This document shows positions 22,700 to 34,585 of a stretch of DNA of 64,000 bases, in pieces (position 1 is the first letter of the stretch; every line of letters starts with the position of its first letter). Location of the stretch: positions 4,669,055 to 4,733,054 of the forward strand of contig JAQFVV010012476.1 in the NCBI GenBank assembly GCA_028023455.1, in the 5' to 3' direction. The notes under the pieces are model-generated. The model was not told where the DNA came from. It saw only the letters and a list, made by a program, of their open reading frames with translations, and made no database searches. The translations under genes were made by a program, and so were the position numbers. Source of the DNA: Epiperipatus broadwayi (taxonomy: Eukaryota; Onychophora; Udeonychophora; Euonychophora; Peripatidae).

Positions 22700-23215
22700 A
22701 AAAAAAATAGAACACAAACAAACGTATCAGACTTCATTCTTTTCTAAATGAAATCTTTATCAAAATATATACATCTCATCTGCAGCAAAATTTGGATTCT
22801 AGCACACCGTAAATATAAACTGGATTTAAATATTATTTTTGGAGCAGTGGATTTGCAGCTTACAAAAGGGGTATTTGATTCTCTAAGCATTTTCACAGTA
22901 TTTAAAGCTTTGAATTATCAAGATACAGCCCAGGATATTAATATTATTTTGAAAAGTATATATCAAAATTCATCAGCGGTCATTACATTATATGGAGATG
23001 CTAGGAAGATTAAGAATATTTACATATTTCCAAAAAAAATTAATGCTGTTTTATATGAAGTATTTTATGGATTTAAATGGGAAAGTAATAGAAATTATTT
23101 GAGTCATATAGATTTTAAGATGATGTGGGTATTTTGCAGATATTTCAGAGCTTCAGAAATGTTGCATGAGTTATCAGGTGAAAGTTTTGTGGACTTGGAC
23201 ATAATGAAGTAAAAA
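22700..23215 (+). pseudogene. LINE-A (RTE-like) RT fragment
   Basis: The open frame 22748-23209 (154 aa) covers the RT fingers and palm: AVDLQ ... FDSLSIFTVFKAL (residues 35-57, compare the VDxxKAFDSV motif), IILKSIYQNSSAVI, VFYGFKWES, and NYLSHIDFKMMWVF. The last stands where LDFADDVVLF is expected, so both catalytic Asp residues are lost (FKMM). ASEMLHELSGES follows as in the copy at 58670. Relatively long open frame but catalytically dead. Confidence 0.75.
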
Positions 23216-23444
23216 ATGATGGGGGAATTAAAAGGCATCACTTTGAAAAAGTTCCAGGACTGATTTGAAACATAGAAAACATATTGCATCAAATGGAGAG
23301 TACTTTGAAGGAGATTCAGTTTGTAAAACCTAACAATAAATATACACTTTTTTATTTTAAAATTCCAGTTTTTTCCCTAGATACTCCCTTATATAATTTA
23401 AGCATTTATTGCTTTAGATAATCATATGAAATTTGAGCACCAGA

Positions 23445-23660
23445 TGTATTATCAGTGCTGGAAATAATTTGTGAATCTCAAGTTTTACTCTACACCATTG
23501 CACTAATCAAGATAGGTCAAAATATGAGAATGGTTTATCACTTGGGAATTTATAAGTTCTCACACCAAAAAAAAAGCTGTCTATGATCCATGGATCATAA
23601 GCTCCAAAATTCATCATTGTCACACTGTATCAATTTGCAAGAGCAATAGCCAATTATTTC
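23445..23660 (-). repeat. R3 SINE, two diverged monomers
   Basis: CTCTACACCATTGCACTAATC and GGTTTATCACTTGGGAATTT followed by GATCCATGGATCATAAGCTC match the array monomer order at 37.2-38.7 kb. Confidence 0.5.
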
Positions 23661-23876
23661 AGAGCTGCAGAATAAAAATATGTGGTTGCTGTGTACTTAG
23701 GCTCAGGTGCTGTTTGATGGCATTGTTGCTTGCAAAAATAATGAAATATAACATTACCAGGTCGATAAATTTTTGCTTTCTGTTCTCCAACAATTTTTCA
23801 AAGTATTTTAAAATAATTTACGAACCAACATTATTTTTAAATAAATCACCTTTTTTAATTACATTATACATTTCAG

Positions 23877-24052
23877 CGCATAGTACTGGCATGTGCAAGG
23901 ACAGGGGTCTGATGGTTTTTTTGATATGAAGGATCAGCCAAAACATGCATTAGTCTGAGAAAACAAAGCTTTCAGCACATAGTGATGGAATGGGTGGGGC
24001 AGGGCAATGGTTTTGATGATCCGAAAGATTGGCTAATACATGCACCTCTGAG
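23877..24052. repeat. GC-richer direct repeat, two units
   Basis: Unit 1 (23877-23961) and unit 2 (23974-24052) share GC(A/G)CATAGT, GGGGCAGGG-like, ATGGTTTT, GATC.GCC/GGCTA and CATGCA..CTGAG in the same order. Period about 97 bp, about 70% similar. Confidence 0.45.
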
Positions 24053-25227
24053 CAAATATTACTCTCATAGCTGTTCTCCCGCAAATGTGCCTTTTCACAT
24101 GACTTATGTAAAATGGTATAGGACCTGCTTTTTTGCAATTGTTTTCACCTTTCAAGATGTGTAGGGAAATGTGGCAATGGACTTACAATTATTAGTATGT
24201 AATATTACATCAGGTAAGTTGTAAAATCGTTATTTCGAATACACATTAAAACACTTGTGGCCAGTTGAATTTTATAACCCTCATATCGTACAGTAGTGAT
24301 CTGTGAAGTGTGTACTATTTCCATAATGATATGAAGCACATAAGCAGGCTGTAAATGCCATCTAGGCTTGCTATCAGTTAATATTAATAAAACTATTCTA
24401 TAGGCTGTAAGTTGGGCCACGTAAACCACATATTTCTGTGCTTTTGCAGAGAAACAACTCCATCAAGCAGTCACATTGGCCCAAGTACACAACTACCAAA
24501 TATGCTTACACATACACTAAGTTTTGGATTTGAATAACATATTTTATTGAGAAATCTAAGGCAATTCATCCCACATCTTTTACTTTAAATCAAATACAAT
24601 TAAATCGACACCCCCCCCGATTTGTGTTTACCTTAATCCACTGTAGAGTACATAAAATTTTTTTAAACAAACAAAAATATGCACTTAATATATTACAGAA
24701 AATATTCAACTAACACAAGTGAAACATTTAACAATTGTGTTGGTTTATACATCATATTTTTAACAGTTTCTTTTTTTTCTCTCTACTTTAATGCCATCTA
24801 TATGAAGCTTATCTTATCAAAACAACTTTTTGATGCTGCAATAAAATCCCCAGCTCCAGTCTTTTATCACTATAAAAAGAGTTGAATTCAAATCTGAATC
24901 CAATGCAGTTATACAATTAATAGGCATACAATTATAAAAGCAGATTAGATATATTAAACTTAAAAGTTTTAGATAAAAAAAGTGGATTAAAGAAGACATC
25001 CAGATACATAATTGTACTGGTTCCAGTTTTACATTCCAAGTCTTCATTGGCAAAGGGAGAAACCAGAAGTAAAATTAGGATGAAAATTTAAGTGGGCTAC
25101 CAGCTGTTGCTCTCTCTCTCTTCAAACTCAGATGTCTCTAGTGTAGAGAAGAATAAATGGCTTTTTTATTGCAATAAAATTGAAATGATATTTTTGTTGG
25201 TATTCTCTGCATAGTTTAACTATTTTT
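24053..25227. other. Unassigned
   Basis: Several frames of 60-78 codons have no motif. A C8 run lies at 24610-24618. No repeat partner seen in the window. Confidence 0.4.
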
Positions 25228-25813
25228 AAATAACAGAGGCAAAAGTCTCCATACAGAAGTGCCACACAGAGAAAGCCAGAATAAATGTATGCATGAAGGT
25301 TTGTGCATAAAAGTCCTATCTAGTGCTTATTCATCCAATATCCTCACATTAGATTTTAGCTTTATCAGTGAGAAGCCTTGAATCTGAGAGCACTGCATCT
25401 AGATCTTAGGATCTAATGCAACCCTCCAGTGTCCACCATTTATCTTTTTAGTTAACCATAAGGTTACAAGTCCAAAATTGAAAACACAATTATATTGTCA
25501 TCCAAGCTCATTTGCTTGTATGGTTATATAGATATGGATTCAGATCATTATCTATACATTTTAGTGCTTTTGGTTCTTTAATAATCATAGTTACCATTAT
25601 TCCAATAGTCAAAATTGATATTAAACAATTAAACATCACATGATCACCATTTCTTATGCTTGCTCAAGCTGTTAAAACAGAAACAAAACTCTCCATGCAG
25701 TATTGCCAGTTAATGTAAGCCAAAGTGCATTGAGTGGCACTATCATATGGAGAGTTTTGTCTTATTTTAAACAGCTTGAGCAAGCATAATAAATAGCGAT
25801 CATGTGACATTTT
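25228..25813. repeat. R1 repeat (copy B)
   Basis: One unit from 25240, next start at 25684 (period 444). It ends in a hairpin: arms 25631-25708 and 25735-25813 are inverted (ATGATCACCATTTCTTATGC against its complement), 78 bp each. The internal words match copy A (TGTGCATAAAAGTCCTATC, CTTGAATCTGAGAGCACTGC). Confidence 0.75.
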
Positions 25814-26239
25814 TAAATAGAGAAAAGAATTCTGAAGAGAATAGTCATACAGTCAAAACTGTCAGCTGTTTTAGGAAGTTTGGATACAATGAACTACTGT
25901 ATTTTCACTGTTCTAGACACATAGAAGAATGTGTTCGCATTATTTATAGCTCTTGATGTATACTGAGAAATAATAAAATAATTCTAGACCTAAGATTTAA
26001 GTAAATCTTAAATTATGATTAGTGAAGAAATCTATTAATAGGTGGCTGAAATATAAACATTTTCCTGCAACTAAAATCAGTTTTTGTTGTGTTTATTATG
26101 TTGAATAATGCTAGTAGTTAGATAACAGTGATAAAAATGCAAATTTGTTTATTCTTAAAAAATTAAAATTTTTTCTTTTTTTTAAGTGACTGTTTCCTCT
26201 GAAAACTTGATATGATTATCATAATTTTATTCTCAGAAA
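25814..26239. other. Unassigned AT-rich spacer
   Basis: Nothing recognised. Confidence 0.5.
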
Positions 26240-26880
26240 TGCAATACATAAGGGATTCAAACTCAGACTTTCACACGATTCTCAACTCTCCATGCCATTT
26301 CATATTGCTGACCTACCTGATTACACGCATGTTGAAAAGATAAATAATCACCAATGGAGATACTAATTTCAATAGCATATAAAAATTTACTACTGTCTTG
26401 AATATATAACACTCAAGATTATAATCATATCACAGAAAATTCTCGTTCCAAATACGTTAATCAGAATTATTTTTGCGAGCAGACTCATAACGAGACCTTT
26501 TAATAAACTTGCCCATAATTTTACTTTTCATTTATCAATGCCCATTTATTCAGTTTGACAAAATAATCCCTGTTTTATCTAATCTCCAATCGACCCACTG
26601 CTCTCAGTGCCATCTCATATTGCTGACCCACCTGATCACGCACATGTTGAAAAAATAAATAATCACCAATATACGTATTTCATGCTAAACCAGCAATCAT
26701 CAATTGGTCTAGATTACTATTCCCACACATATATACAATCAGTGCTCAGCTTTATATTAAGATAGTCGGTCTTCATACTTTAATGGACAGGCTTCAAACT
26801 ACTCCAACCCACAACTATTCAACCATCCATTTCATTGAAAATCTGATGATAGACTGGAAATGCAATAAATTTTAATTCCA
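26240..26880 (-). repeat. R2 repeat, two partial copies
   Basis: A first, short copy (26245-26370) starts GGGATTCAAACTCAGACTTT and stops before the ribozyme. A second one (26600-26870) starts within the tRNA-like part (CCATCTCATATTGCTGAC) and runs through the ribozyme to the word CATTGAAAATCTGATGAT. Possibly one R2 interrupted by about 230 bp of other DNA. Confidence 0.65.
26660..26717 (-). ncRNA. Hammerhead ribozyme motif (copy HHR-4)
   Basis: Minus strand: distal helix I AAUC/GAUU, proximal CCAA/UUGG, box 1 UUGAUGA (C3 replaced by U), helix II UGCU/AGCA, GAAA, helix III AUAC/GUAU, cleavage after UAUA. All but the first core base are kept. The change of C3 is known to be damaging in hammerheads, so this copy is likely inactive. 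Confidence 0.62.
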
Positions 26881-27059
26881 TTATATAATGGTGCAAAAGA
26901 AATGTATTGACTCAATGGACTAATCACTGAAGAATGTTTTAATTGATCTAAGAGTTTTAAAAATCATCACTATTTTGTTTAATATTTTTTTATTGGCAAC
27001 ATAATTGTAAAAAACAACAACCATAGCCTAAGTATAAAATGCAGTCTGAAATAAAACAG

Positions 27060-27505
27060 TAGCAGTGATGTGATGCACTGTGGCTTCTCCTTTCTTGGAA
27101 TCAGGAATGTCTTAGCCACTATGCCCAGAGAAACCTGTTAGCCTCTTTACTTTCCCTTTCCAACGCCCTCCCTAAGTTTTCCACAACATAATCTTTGTCC
27201 ATTCTATGACCTTTATATCTAAATCCCCCTTATCTTTTCCCAAACCCAGCATAAAACCAATAACCCTCTTTCTATATAATCACTTTATTTATATTTATTC
27301 TCTCACAACTTCATTATTTGTACCCTTTCTGCTTGTAGGCATGTACATTCAATCAACATATGTCTAATATTTTCTATGCATTCCTTACATAACCACACAG
27401 ACTAAATCACTCATATTTTTCCATTTATGTCTATATCCCCTTATTGCTAACAATCCTGTTCAAGCCTTAAACAGTAAACTACTTTCCTTGCTGTGAGCAT
27501 AAATT
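27060..27505 (-). mobile_element. LINE-C 3' end
   Basis: Minus-strand counterpart of 4772-5275: complements of AAAGATAAGGGGGATTTAGA (27217-27236), TGGAAAAATATGAGTG (27408-27424) and TTTACTGTTTAAGGC (27459-27473). The tail GATGTGATGCACTG lies at 27066. Frameshifted. Confidence 0.7.
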
Positions 27506-27900
27506 AACTAGCAATTTTTTATGCCATAGCGCCACCTAGTGCAAGCTTTAGTAATCAATAGATACTAAAAAGTTGTACATTTTAATCCTTATTCAATACT
27601 TTCTAACCCAATATTCCCAGAATAGTTTCTAGCTGATAGCTTTTGTTAGGAGGAGCTTTATATATGGAGCAATGCATCTGGATCTTTAGATCTAATGCAC
27701 CCCTCTAGCACTTACCTTTTAATTTTTGGTTAACTATAAACTGACTATCCCAAAGTGAAAATACAATAACATTTTCAATCCAAGATAAGTTTACTTGTTA
27801 TATAATCATACAGATTTGAATCCAGTTCATTATCGATATAGTTTGTTGTCTGTTTTTTTTTTTTTAATATCCACAGTTATCATTATCCATTGCCTTATTT
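27506..27900. repeat. R1 repeat (copy C), diverged
   Basis: GCGCCACCTAGTGCAAGC, ATTCCCAGAATAGTTTCTAG, GATCTAATGCACCCCTCTAG and ATACAGATTTGAATCCAGTT appear in R1 order. It abuts the LINE-C copy directly. Confidence 0.65.
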
Positions 27901-28108
27901 TAGTTTATTCATAGACATTTCCCATTTAATGTCGACTATTTATTTAATTTTATACCAGATATCTTAAAATAGAGTAACAGAATGATTAATTTCCTCGTAG
28001 CAAATGATGAAAGTAATCTGAAAGAGTCACGTGACAATTCATGCCACAAGATATCATCATCTAATCCATTTTTATTCATATGACCTTAGCTTTTTTAATC
28101 ATCTAATG

Positions 28109-29894
28109 ATCTAGATTAGAAGTGGATAACCTCTGGCTTTTGAAAGCTTCAATATGGTCCCCAGACATTTTCAAAATCGAATATAAAATGACCAAATATA
28201 AAACTTCTATTTAAAAATCGTATCATCTAAATATTAAATTAAGAGTTAGTAAACTTTATTGATCAAGAATACAAGATTATATCAGTGAGTTACAAAAGCT
28301 ACAGTCAGGATAAATTTCAAGTGACATATATACTTAGATATAGACCACTTACAGATTGATGTCATATGTATAGAACGAAGGCTATAGAAAGTTACCATAG
28401 AGTGATAGGAGATCCTGAAATATTTTATTAGATAGATGAACTATGTATTATTAAGGCATGCTTCATTAGTGATGTGTAAGAGTTTAAGCCATGTGGAATA
28501 GTTTGAGTCTTTAATCAGTTTCTCTGCTGGTTTATATTATTTCTCTTTGTCATATGTATTTCTATGTATACGGGATTATTGGATCTGTTGTTCTTTAATT
28601 TGTTTGACCCATTCCGGTCAATCTGCTTCGGATTCCTGCATTTTGAGAAGGCTCCATGTGTTTTTATATTTGTTTTTTACGCTAGGGATCAGTTTTTTAA
28701 TCATTGATATTTCTTTTTTTATTTTCTCAGTGATGAAAGTTTATTCATCAAAAAAAAAATACAAATACAATTAGAGAAAGGTTTACAAGGGGGTGATTAT
28801 ATAGTAAATTGAAATTTCAGGAGTAGCGTGGTAAGAGGGGAAGGATACATGTGAAAAGGGAATGGAAAGTGGAAAGGGTATATAGTCCAAGCCAGTCTGA
28901 GATGCATGTCTTCGTTGAGCAAGCACCGCATGGGTCACAAACATTTAAATGGTTGAGTCCTTTGACAGAGGCTGAGAAGATGGGAGCTGGAGGATTGCCC
29001 AAGTGTCTGTGAGGAGTGGAGATGGTGCTAGTTTTTTTATAATAGTTTTAGTTCATTATTCCAACAATTTTTATATTATGTGGTCTATCTGACTACTTAG
29101 TTAATCTATGATGCTGGGGCCATTTTAGTTGTTTTTATTAGTAATTTTCGCATGCTAATTGTATATTCGCAGGAATAAAATAGAATTTTACTTCCATTTA
29201 TTTTTTTTATTACTTTAGCTACCCCGAGTAATATAAAAAAAAAAATTGTCATCGAAAATTGCATATTTCGATAGAAAGGAATCACAATATTTTTTTTTTA
29301 TAGAAAGAAAGAGTAAATCGATGTGCCTGATATATCTATAAAGCACTTCAATTAATAAAAAAAACATTATTTATTAAACATTCTGATTATAACCAAATTG
29401 TTGGGGGAAAAATAATTATTAAAATAGAAAACTTAAAGAGGTGTTTTATCAAGTAGCTAATACGTCTCATAAAAAGTATAAACGAGTCAGAAATTTCTGT
29501 GAAGGCAAATTACATTTAAAAAAAAAATACAGAAACTTCGAAATCATTTTCTGAAGGGGAGTTTATGTTGTAAAATTAATGTCTAGTACAATTTCGAGAA
29601 TATAAAAATGTCACGAAGTGTAGTTACAAGGCAAATTGTCGTTAATAATAATGATGCTCCTTTATTTTTAATTTTTTTAAAAAAAAATATGGCCCTCATT
29701 TTAAAAGGGCAAATTGAAATTGGTCTGCCAGTTGAAAAGACTGTCCACCCCCTAATGATTAGGGATAAATTAAGTGTTTGATCAAATATAGTAGGCTAAT
29801 TTTTAAATCGATGATTTTATATGGCTCACGAATGTTATTATAAATACCCAAACCGCCCTTAGCAGAAAAAAGACTCCTCACCCCTGATCTAGAT
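28109..29894. mobile_element. hAT-like DNA transposon, non-autonomous
   Basis: The 8-bp direct repeats ATCTAGAT (28109-28116 and 29887-29894) flank a 1770-bp element. Its ends, TAGAAGTGGATAACCTCTGG and (complement of the right end) CAGGGGTGAGGAGTC, fit the CAGGGGTG-type termini of hAT elements, though the left one is mutated. 8-bp duplications are the hAT hallmark. No transposase recognised inside; the interior contains a possible nested piece at 28250-29030. Confidence 0.65.
28545..29030. other. GC-richer unassigned block inside the hAT-like element
   Basis: Less AT-rich than its surroundings, with a 61-codon minus frame (29002-28817) containing two CxxC-like clusters (CDPCGAC) and a 75-codon plus frame at 28547. 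Neither matches a family I know. Might be internal hAT sequence or a nested element. Confidence 0.3.
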
Positions 29895-30411
29895 TATAGT
29901 TCTTATAAATTATAGCAATAGAGTATTGAATAATAATAAAGATCCAAGACCTGAATGAATACATTTAATGGAAACATATTATGGGAAGCATTTGCATCTT
30001 TACAAGGTTTTCCACTGAATATTTTTAAAAGTAAAAGGTGAGTTTGTGCAATCATAATTTTAAAATACATTTGTTTAAAGAGGAAGCATGGATGAATAGG
30101 AAACAAACATATAATGAGCTCATACGTGTATAAATATATATTTAATTTTTAAATTAATTTAAAAGTACATTATAAATTGAAATGTTTGATAAATTTATAT
30201 ATAAATAATAATTATTTAAGTTTTATAAATAATGAAACATCTTTGTTTATATCTAAAGATTTGAATACTTTGAAAATGAAACCAATAATTTAGATTGGTA
30301 TAAAATATTAACTTTTTTCACAAAAGATTTAATATAATTGTGATGAAGCTAAAATTTTAGTTTCAATTAGCTTTTATTATGAATTTAATTAGTAAAAGAA
30401 AATTAAACTAT
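29895..30411. other. Unassigned AT-rich spacer
   Basis: No feature recognised. Confidence 0.5.
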
Positions 30412-31130
30412 CTTCTTAACACAGGCAAAACTCTCCATACAGTAATGCCACTTAGTACAAGCCAGAGTAATCAATGGATGCCAGAAGGCTTGTGCATAAA
30501 ATCCCTATCCAATGCCTACTTATCCAATATTCCCAGACTAGTTTCTAACTTGTGGAATTCATCAGTGAGAAGCCTTGGATCTGAGAGCACTGCACCTAGA
30601 TCTTAGGATCTAATGCAACCCTCCAGCAGCCACCTTTTATCTCTACTTAACAACAAAACTATGAGAATAAAATTGAAAACCAATAATATTTTCAATCCAA
30701 GCTCATTAGCTTATATAGTCATATAGATCTGAACTCAGTTCAGTACCCATACATTTTGGTATCTTTGATTGTTTGATAACCATAGCCTGCACTATCCTAT
30801 TAGGCAGGATTGGTATTAAGCCACTAAATATCACATGATCACCATTTCTTATGCTTGCTCATAACTATTATTAAAGCAGACAAAACTATCCATACAGTAA
30901 TGTCTCTCAGTGCAAGCCAGAGTAATCAATGGATCTAGGTGCAGTGTTCTCTGATCCAAGGCTCCTCAATGACAAAAGCCACAAGCTAGAAACTAGTATG
31001 GGGATATTGGATGAGTACGAACTAGATAGGGATTTTATGCACTAAATGGCACTACTGTATAGAGAGTTTTGTCTGTTTTAATAACAGTTATGAGCAAGCA
31101 TAAGAAATGGTGGTTATGTGATGTTTAATG
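30412..31130. repeat. R1 repeat (copy D), best preserved
   Basis: One complete unit (30426-30880) followed by a second start at 30881 (period 455), which then turns round: from about 30950 the sequence is the inverted form of the unit start, ending AGCAAGCATAAGAAATGGTG. So the second unit forms a hairpin with arms of about 30820-30925 and 31045-31130. This copy gives the clearest view of the family ends (ATCACATGATCACCATTTCT). Confidence 0.8.
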
Positions 31131-31239
31131 ATTTAATACCTTCTTAATAATTAATATTTTAAATTCTAATAAGTAATTTTAGAAAACAGTATAATTTATT
31201 AATTAACATTTCTTTCTATTTCTAATGGAACCTAGTGCA

Positions 31240-31355
31240 CCTTTTGTTAATATTCCTTCATACTTGCACAACCCTGTATGGTCTGGCATAGTTTTGGAAT
31301 CTGGAATTGGTCAATCTTCTTATGAACTCCCAAGAAATAAAATCATAGGCCTTTT
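31240..31355 (+). repeat. R3 SINE fragment
   Basis: GTATGGTCTGGCATAGTTTTGG and CTTATGAACTCCCAAGAAATAAAATCAT are the A-box side and tail of an R3 monomer with the middle deleted. Confidence 0.45.
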
Positions 31356-31497
31356 TTTATATCTGAACATTTTATTTTTACAATTGAAACTGTTTACTAT
31401 ATAATATATTAGTAAGCTTAATGTTATTTATTACAAATATAAGCTTTCATTATTTGATGTTTTAAAAATATAGAAAGAAAAAAAATTTAAACAGTTT

Positions 31498-32117
31498 CCA
31501 GAAAATTTAATAAAATATTTACTGATTCCTTCGATTTAGGATTCCATACACCACCTTCAACTAATAGACTAATAAACAACACCAAAGATCAAATACTCTC
31601 TAATCAAATAGCACAAGCAGTTTATAAAATTGCATGCCCAAGCAATGGATATAAAGTGGCATATTATGGAGAGACTCATGCCAACATCACAACCAGAATC
31701 TCTCAACATCACTATTTAAATAGAAGAAAACTAAACAAGTCAAAGTAAGACTATATTCCTCAAACACCAATAAACCATGAGACATATATTTGAACCCACT
31801 GTAGTAAAGGCACTGTTCACAGAGCACAATGATACTAAGAGTAAAACAAAAAAGCATGCTTCCTTGCAAGTGACGAAAATGTAATAAACTGGAAGAAATC
31901 GTACTTTTTCATCTCTAGAAAATGGACTATATGAGGACATGGAATACATTTGAGTAGATTTGCATAAATTACTGCCCAGTTTTTAATAATCACAACTCAA
32001 ACCAAAACTCCTCAGATAGGATATGAATATGGGATTTAAAGGTTCTTGAAAGTGCTCTGCCATATAATTCTCTTGAGATTGAGCTGCACTTGTTTGTGTA
32101 ATGCACAATTTGTAACT
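31498..32117 (+). mobile_element. Penelope pseudo-LTR 1 (endonuclease domain)
   Basis: About 620 bp repeated directly at 33988-34585. It encodes a decayed GIY-YIG endonuclease: PSTNRLINNTKDQIL, then QAVYKIAC, AYYGET (31659-31676), RISQHHY, and the end block with NWK. Stops such as TAA at 31746 break it. Confidence 0.75.
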
Positions 32118-33987
32118 CGCTACTTAAAGGTGAAGTATAAACAAGAATTTTATTTCAATATTATGAGTTTAGATGTACAGTATACACAATTATTATGCCT
32201 CAGCAGATTCATGTGTACATTTCAACAGAGTTAAAGTTTTTGCAGAAATGTGATCATTTCCAAGTAATCCCTAATCGTTGCGAAGTCAGAATTAATCAGT
32301 CTACACACAATTATAACAGAATAAAAATCCAAATGCAGTGAAATCTGCTTAAATTAATTATAAAGAGATGTAGTAACACTCTAAAGAAATATATAAAATG
32401 CTGCTGAAGAATCAGTGAAAATATTATAGTCCTGCAGCAAATTGTTAATAAATGTGATAATTTAGCTGATAAACTATCATGTAAATTTAAACGAAAGTTC
32501 ACATTTCTTACCAATAAACAAAATGTCAGCATAGAAAAAATCAAAACATATGTTAACTTCACCAACAAAACTCCACCTACAAAGGTATGCAATGTATTAG
32601 AACTTGAACCGAGATTTGTAAGCAGCCAATAGTATGATATACTATGATGGAGTTCATAGCTGACATAGCGAAGTTATGGACAAATCTCTAGAAAGATATG
32701 TTTATCAATAAACTCACAAAGACTATCCTACACAAACAATTGACCCAAAACATAGATGAATGGACTACAAAAATTGAAGACATAAAAAGTTTTTAGCGGT
32801 CAACAATATCATTTGTATTAAAGAAGACAAAGGGAATAGATTCATTATTATAAACTGAGAAGATTATATAGACTAAATTAATAATCAGATCAGCAAGTTG
32901 AAATTTGAGGAGATAGCCAATTTTAACAATAAATTAAATAAAGATAAATTGATTGCTTATTTACTTTGAATACATTGTAACAAGGTCTTCTCAAAAGCAC
33001 AATATTATCACATATATCCATTCCACATTTAAACCCCAAGAATCTTCACTAACATTAAGCTACATAAACCAAATGTGCCATTAAGATTGATGGTAGACTT
33101 TGGCAGAGTGCATTATGTCAATATCACTAAAATAATAAATCAATGGTTTCTTGAATGAATAGTTTTTGGCATCTATTCTGTTAACTCATCTTTTTGAGTT
33201 CGTGGATAAAATTAAACATGTTAAAATCAAACCAGAATTTAGTATCATGTCACTTGATGTAACAGAGCTATATAGCTCAATTAACTGCAAAAGCTTGTTG
33301 ACATTATAAAAAATAAACTCATAAATAATAATTGCCCACAGGCACAACTGAGCTTGATAGATAAATTTTTGAAATGGATGGATCAGAATGGGCCATGCTT
33401 AGCAGTAAATGATTTAAAATGAGAGATGGATGGACCTCCTAACAAGTGGGATCATAGCTAGTGCATTCCTCATTTATTATGAAAAACAAATAATAGCCAA
33501 GTATAATGCTATTGAACCAAACATAATACTATTGAACAAAACATAATATATACATGCTACATCAATGATGTATTCATAGCAGCACCATAGGAACTAATAA
33601 AGAATATTAAAATAGAACTTAAAGCACAAACCACTTCCTCCAACACAATATTAATTATCTAGACATTCAAGTTCATAGAGATCCTGGTCAACTAACAAAT
33701 GCCATAATAGTAAAGCAATTGGAAATTCAAGTATACATGCACCCAAAATCTAACTCACTCAATGCAAACAAATTAGCAGAATTTACATCCTTTCTGCACA
33801 GAAATCATAGGCTATGTAGATTTAAACCAGACTGCAAAAAGAACCTCTTTAACCATACTAAATAACTAAAAAGTGTTGTATTCACAAAGAACACGATCAA
33901 CAAAAAGATTCCAAATTTCAAAACAAACTAACAACTGACACTATTAAAAACAATAAACCAAGAATCCTGCTACCTTACATACTGTCA
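32118..33987 (+). pseudogene. Penelope reverse transcriptase, dead
   Basis: The internal domain between the two pseudo-LTRs. Recognisable RT blocks on the plus strand include FVDKIKHVKIKPEFSIMSLDV followed by ELYSSI (33190-33282, the SxDVxxLYxxI motif), then a GIIASAFLIYYE-like block (33446-33485), then CYINDVFIAAP (33555-33587) where PLEs have YxDD. The first Asp is Asn here (AAT at 33564-33566), so the catalytic pair is lost in addition to many stops. LLPY at 33969-33980 leads into the endonuclease. Confidence 0.7.
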
Positions 33988-34585
33988 ATTCATAGAAAAT
34001 TGAATAAAACATTTACTGATTTCTTCCGCCTTCAATTAATAGATTAATAAACAACACCAAAGATTAAATACCCACTGATCAAATAGCACAAGCAGTTTAT
34101 AAAATTGCCTGCCCAAGCAATGGATGTAAAGCAGCATATTATGGAGAGACTTGTGCCAATATTGCAATCAGAATCTCTCAACATCACTACTTATATAGGA
34201 AAGCACTAAACAACACCTGAAAGCAAGTTTATATTCCTCGATGACCAAAGAACCACAGGCTATATATTTTAACTCACCATAGTAAAGGCACTGTGCATAG
34301 AGCACAATGATACTAAATGGAAAATAAAAGAAGCATGCTTCATTGTAAATGATGACAATGCAATAAACTGGAAGGAATCATGCTTTTCCATAACTATATG
34401 AAGACATGGAATAAATCTGAATAGATTTGTATAAATTACTTCCCAGTTTTTAAAAGTCACAACTCAAACCAACACACTCCTAAGATAGACTATGAATATG
34501 GGATCTAAAGGTTCTGAAAGTACTCAGCAATATAATTCTCTTGAAGTTGAGTTTCACTTGTTTATATAATGTGCAATTTGTAACT
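33988..34585 (+). mobile_element. Penelope pseudo-LTR 2 (endonuclease domain)
   Basis: Direct copy of 31498-32117: NRLINNTKD, QAVYKIACPSNGCK, AYYGET (34136-34153), ISQHHY. It ends at the same word, TTTGTAACT. The presence of direct copies on both sides of the RT is the standard PLE tandem arrangement. Frameshifted; not functional. Confidence 0.75.

Noticed and set aside
24679-25053. 68- and 78-aa frames as small genes
   Set aside because: Overlapping opposite-strand chance frames without motif or composition change.
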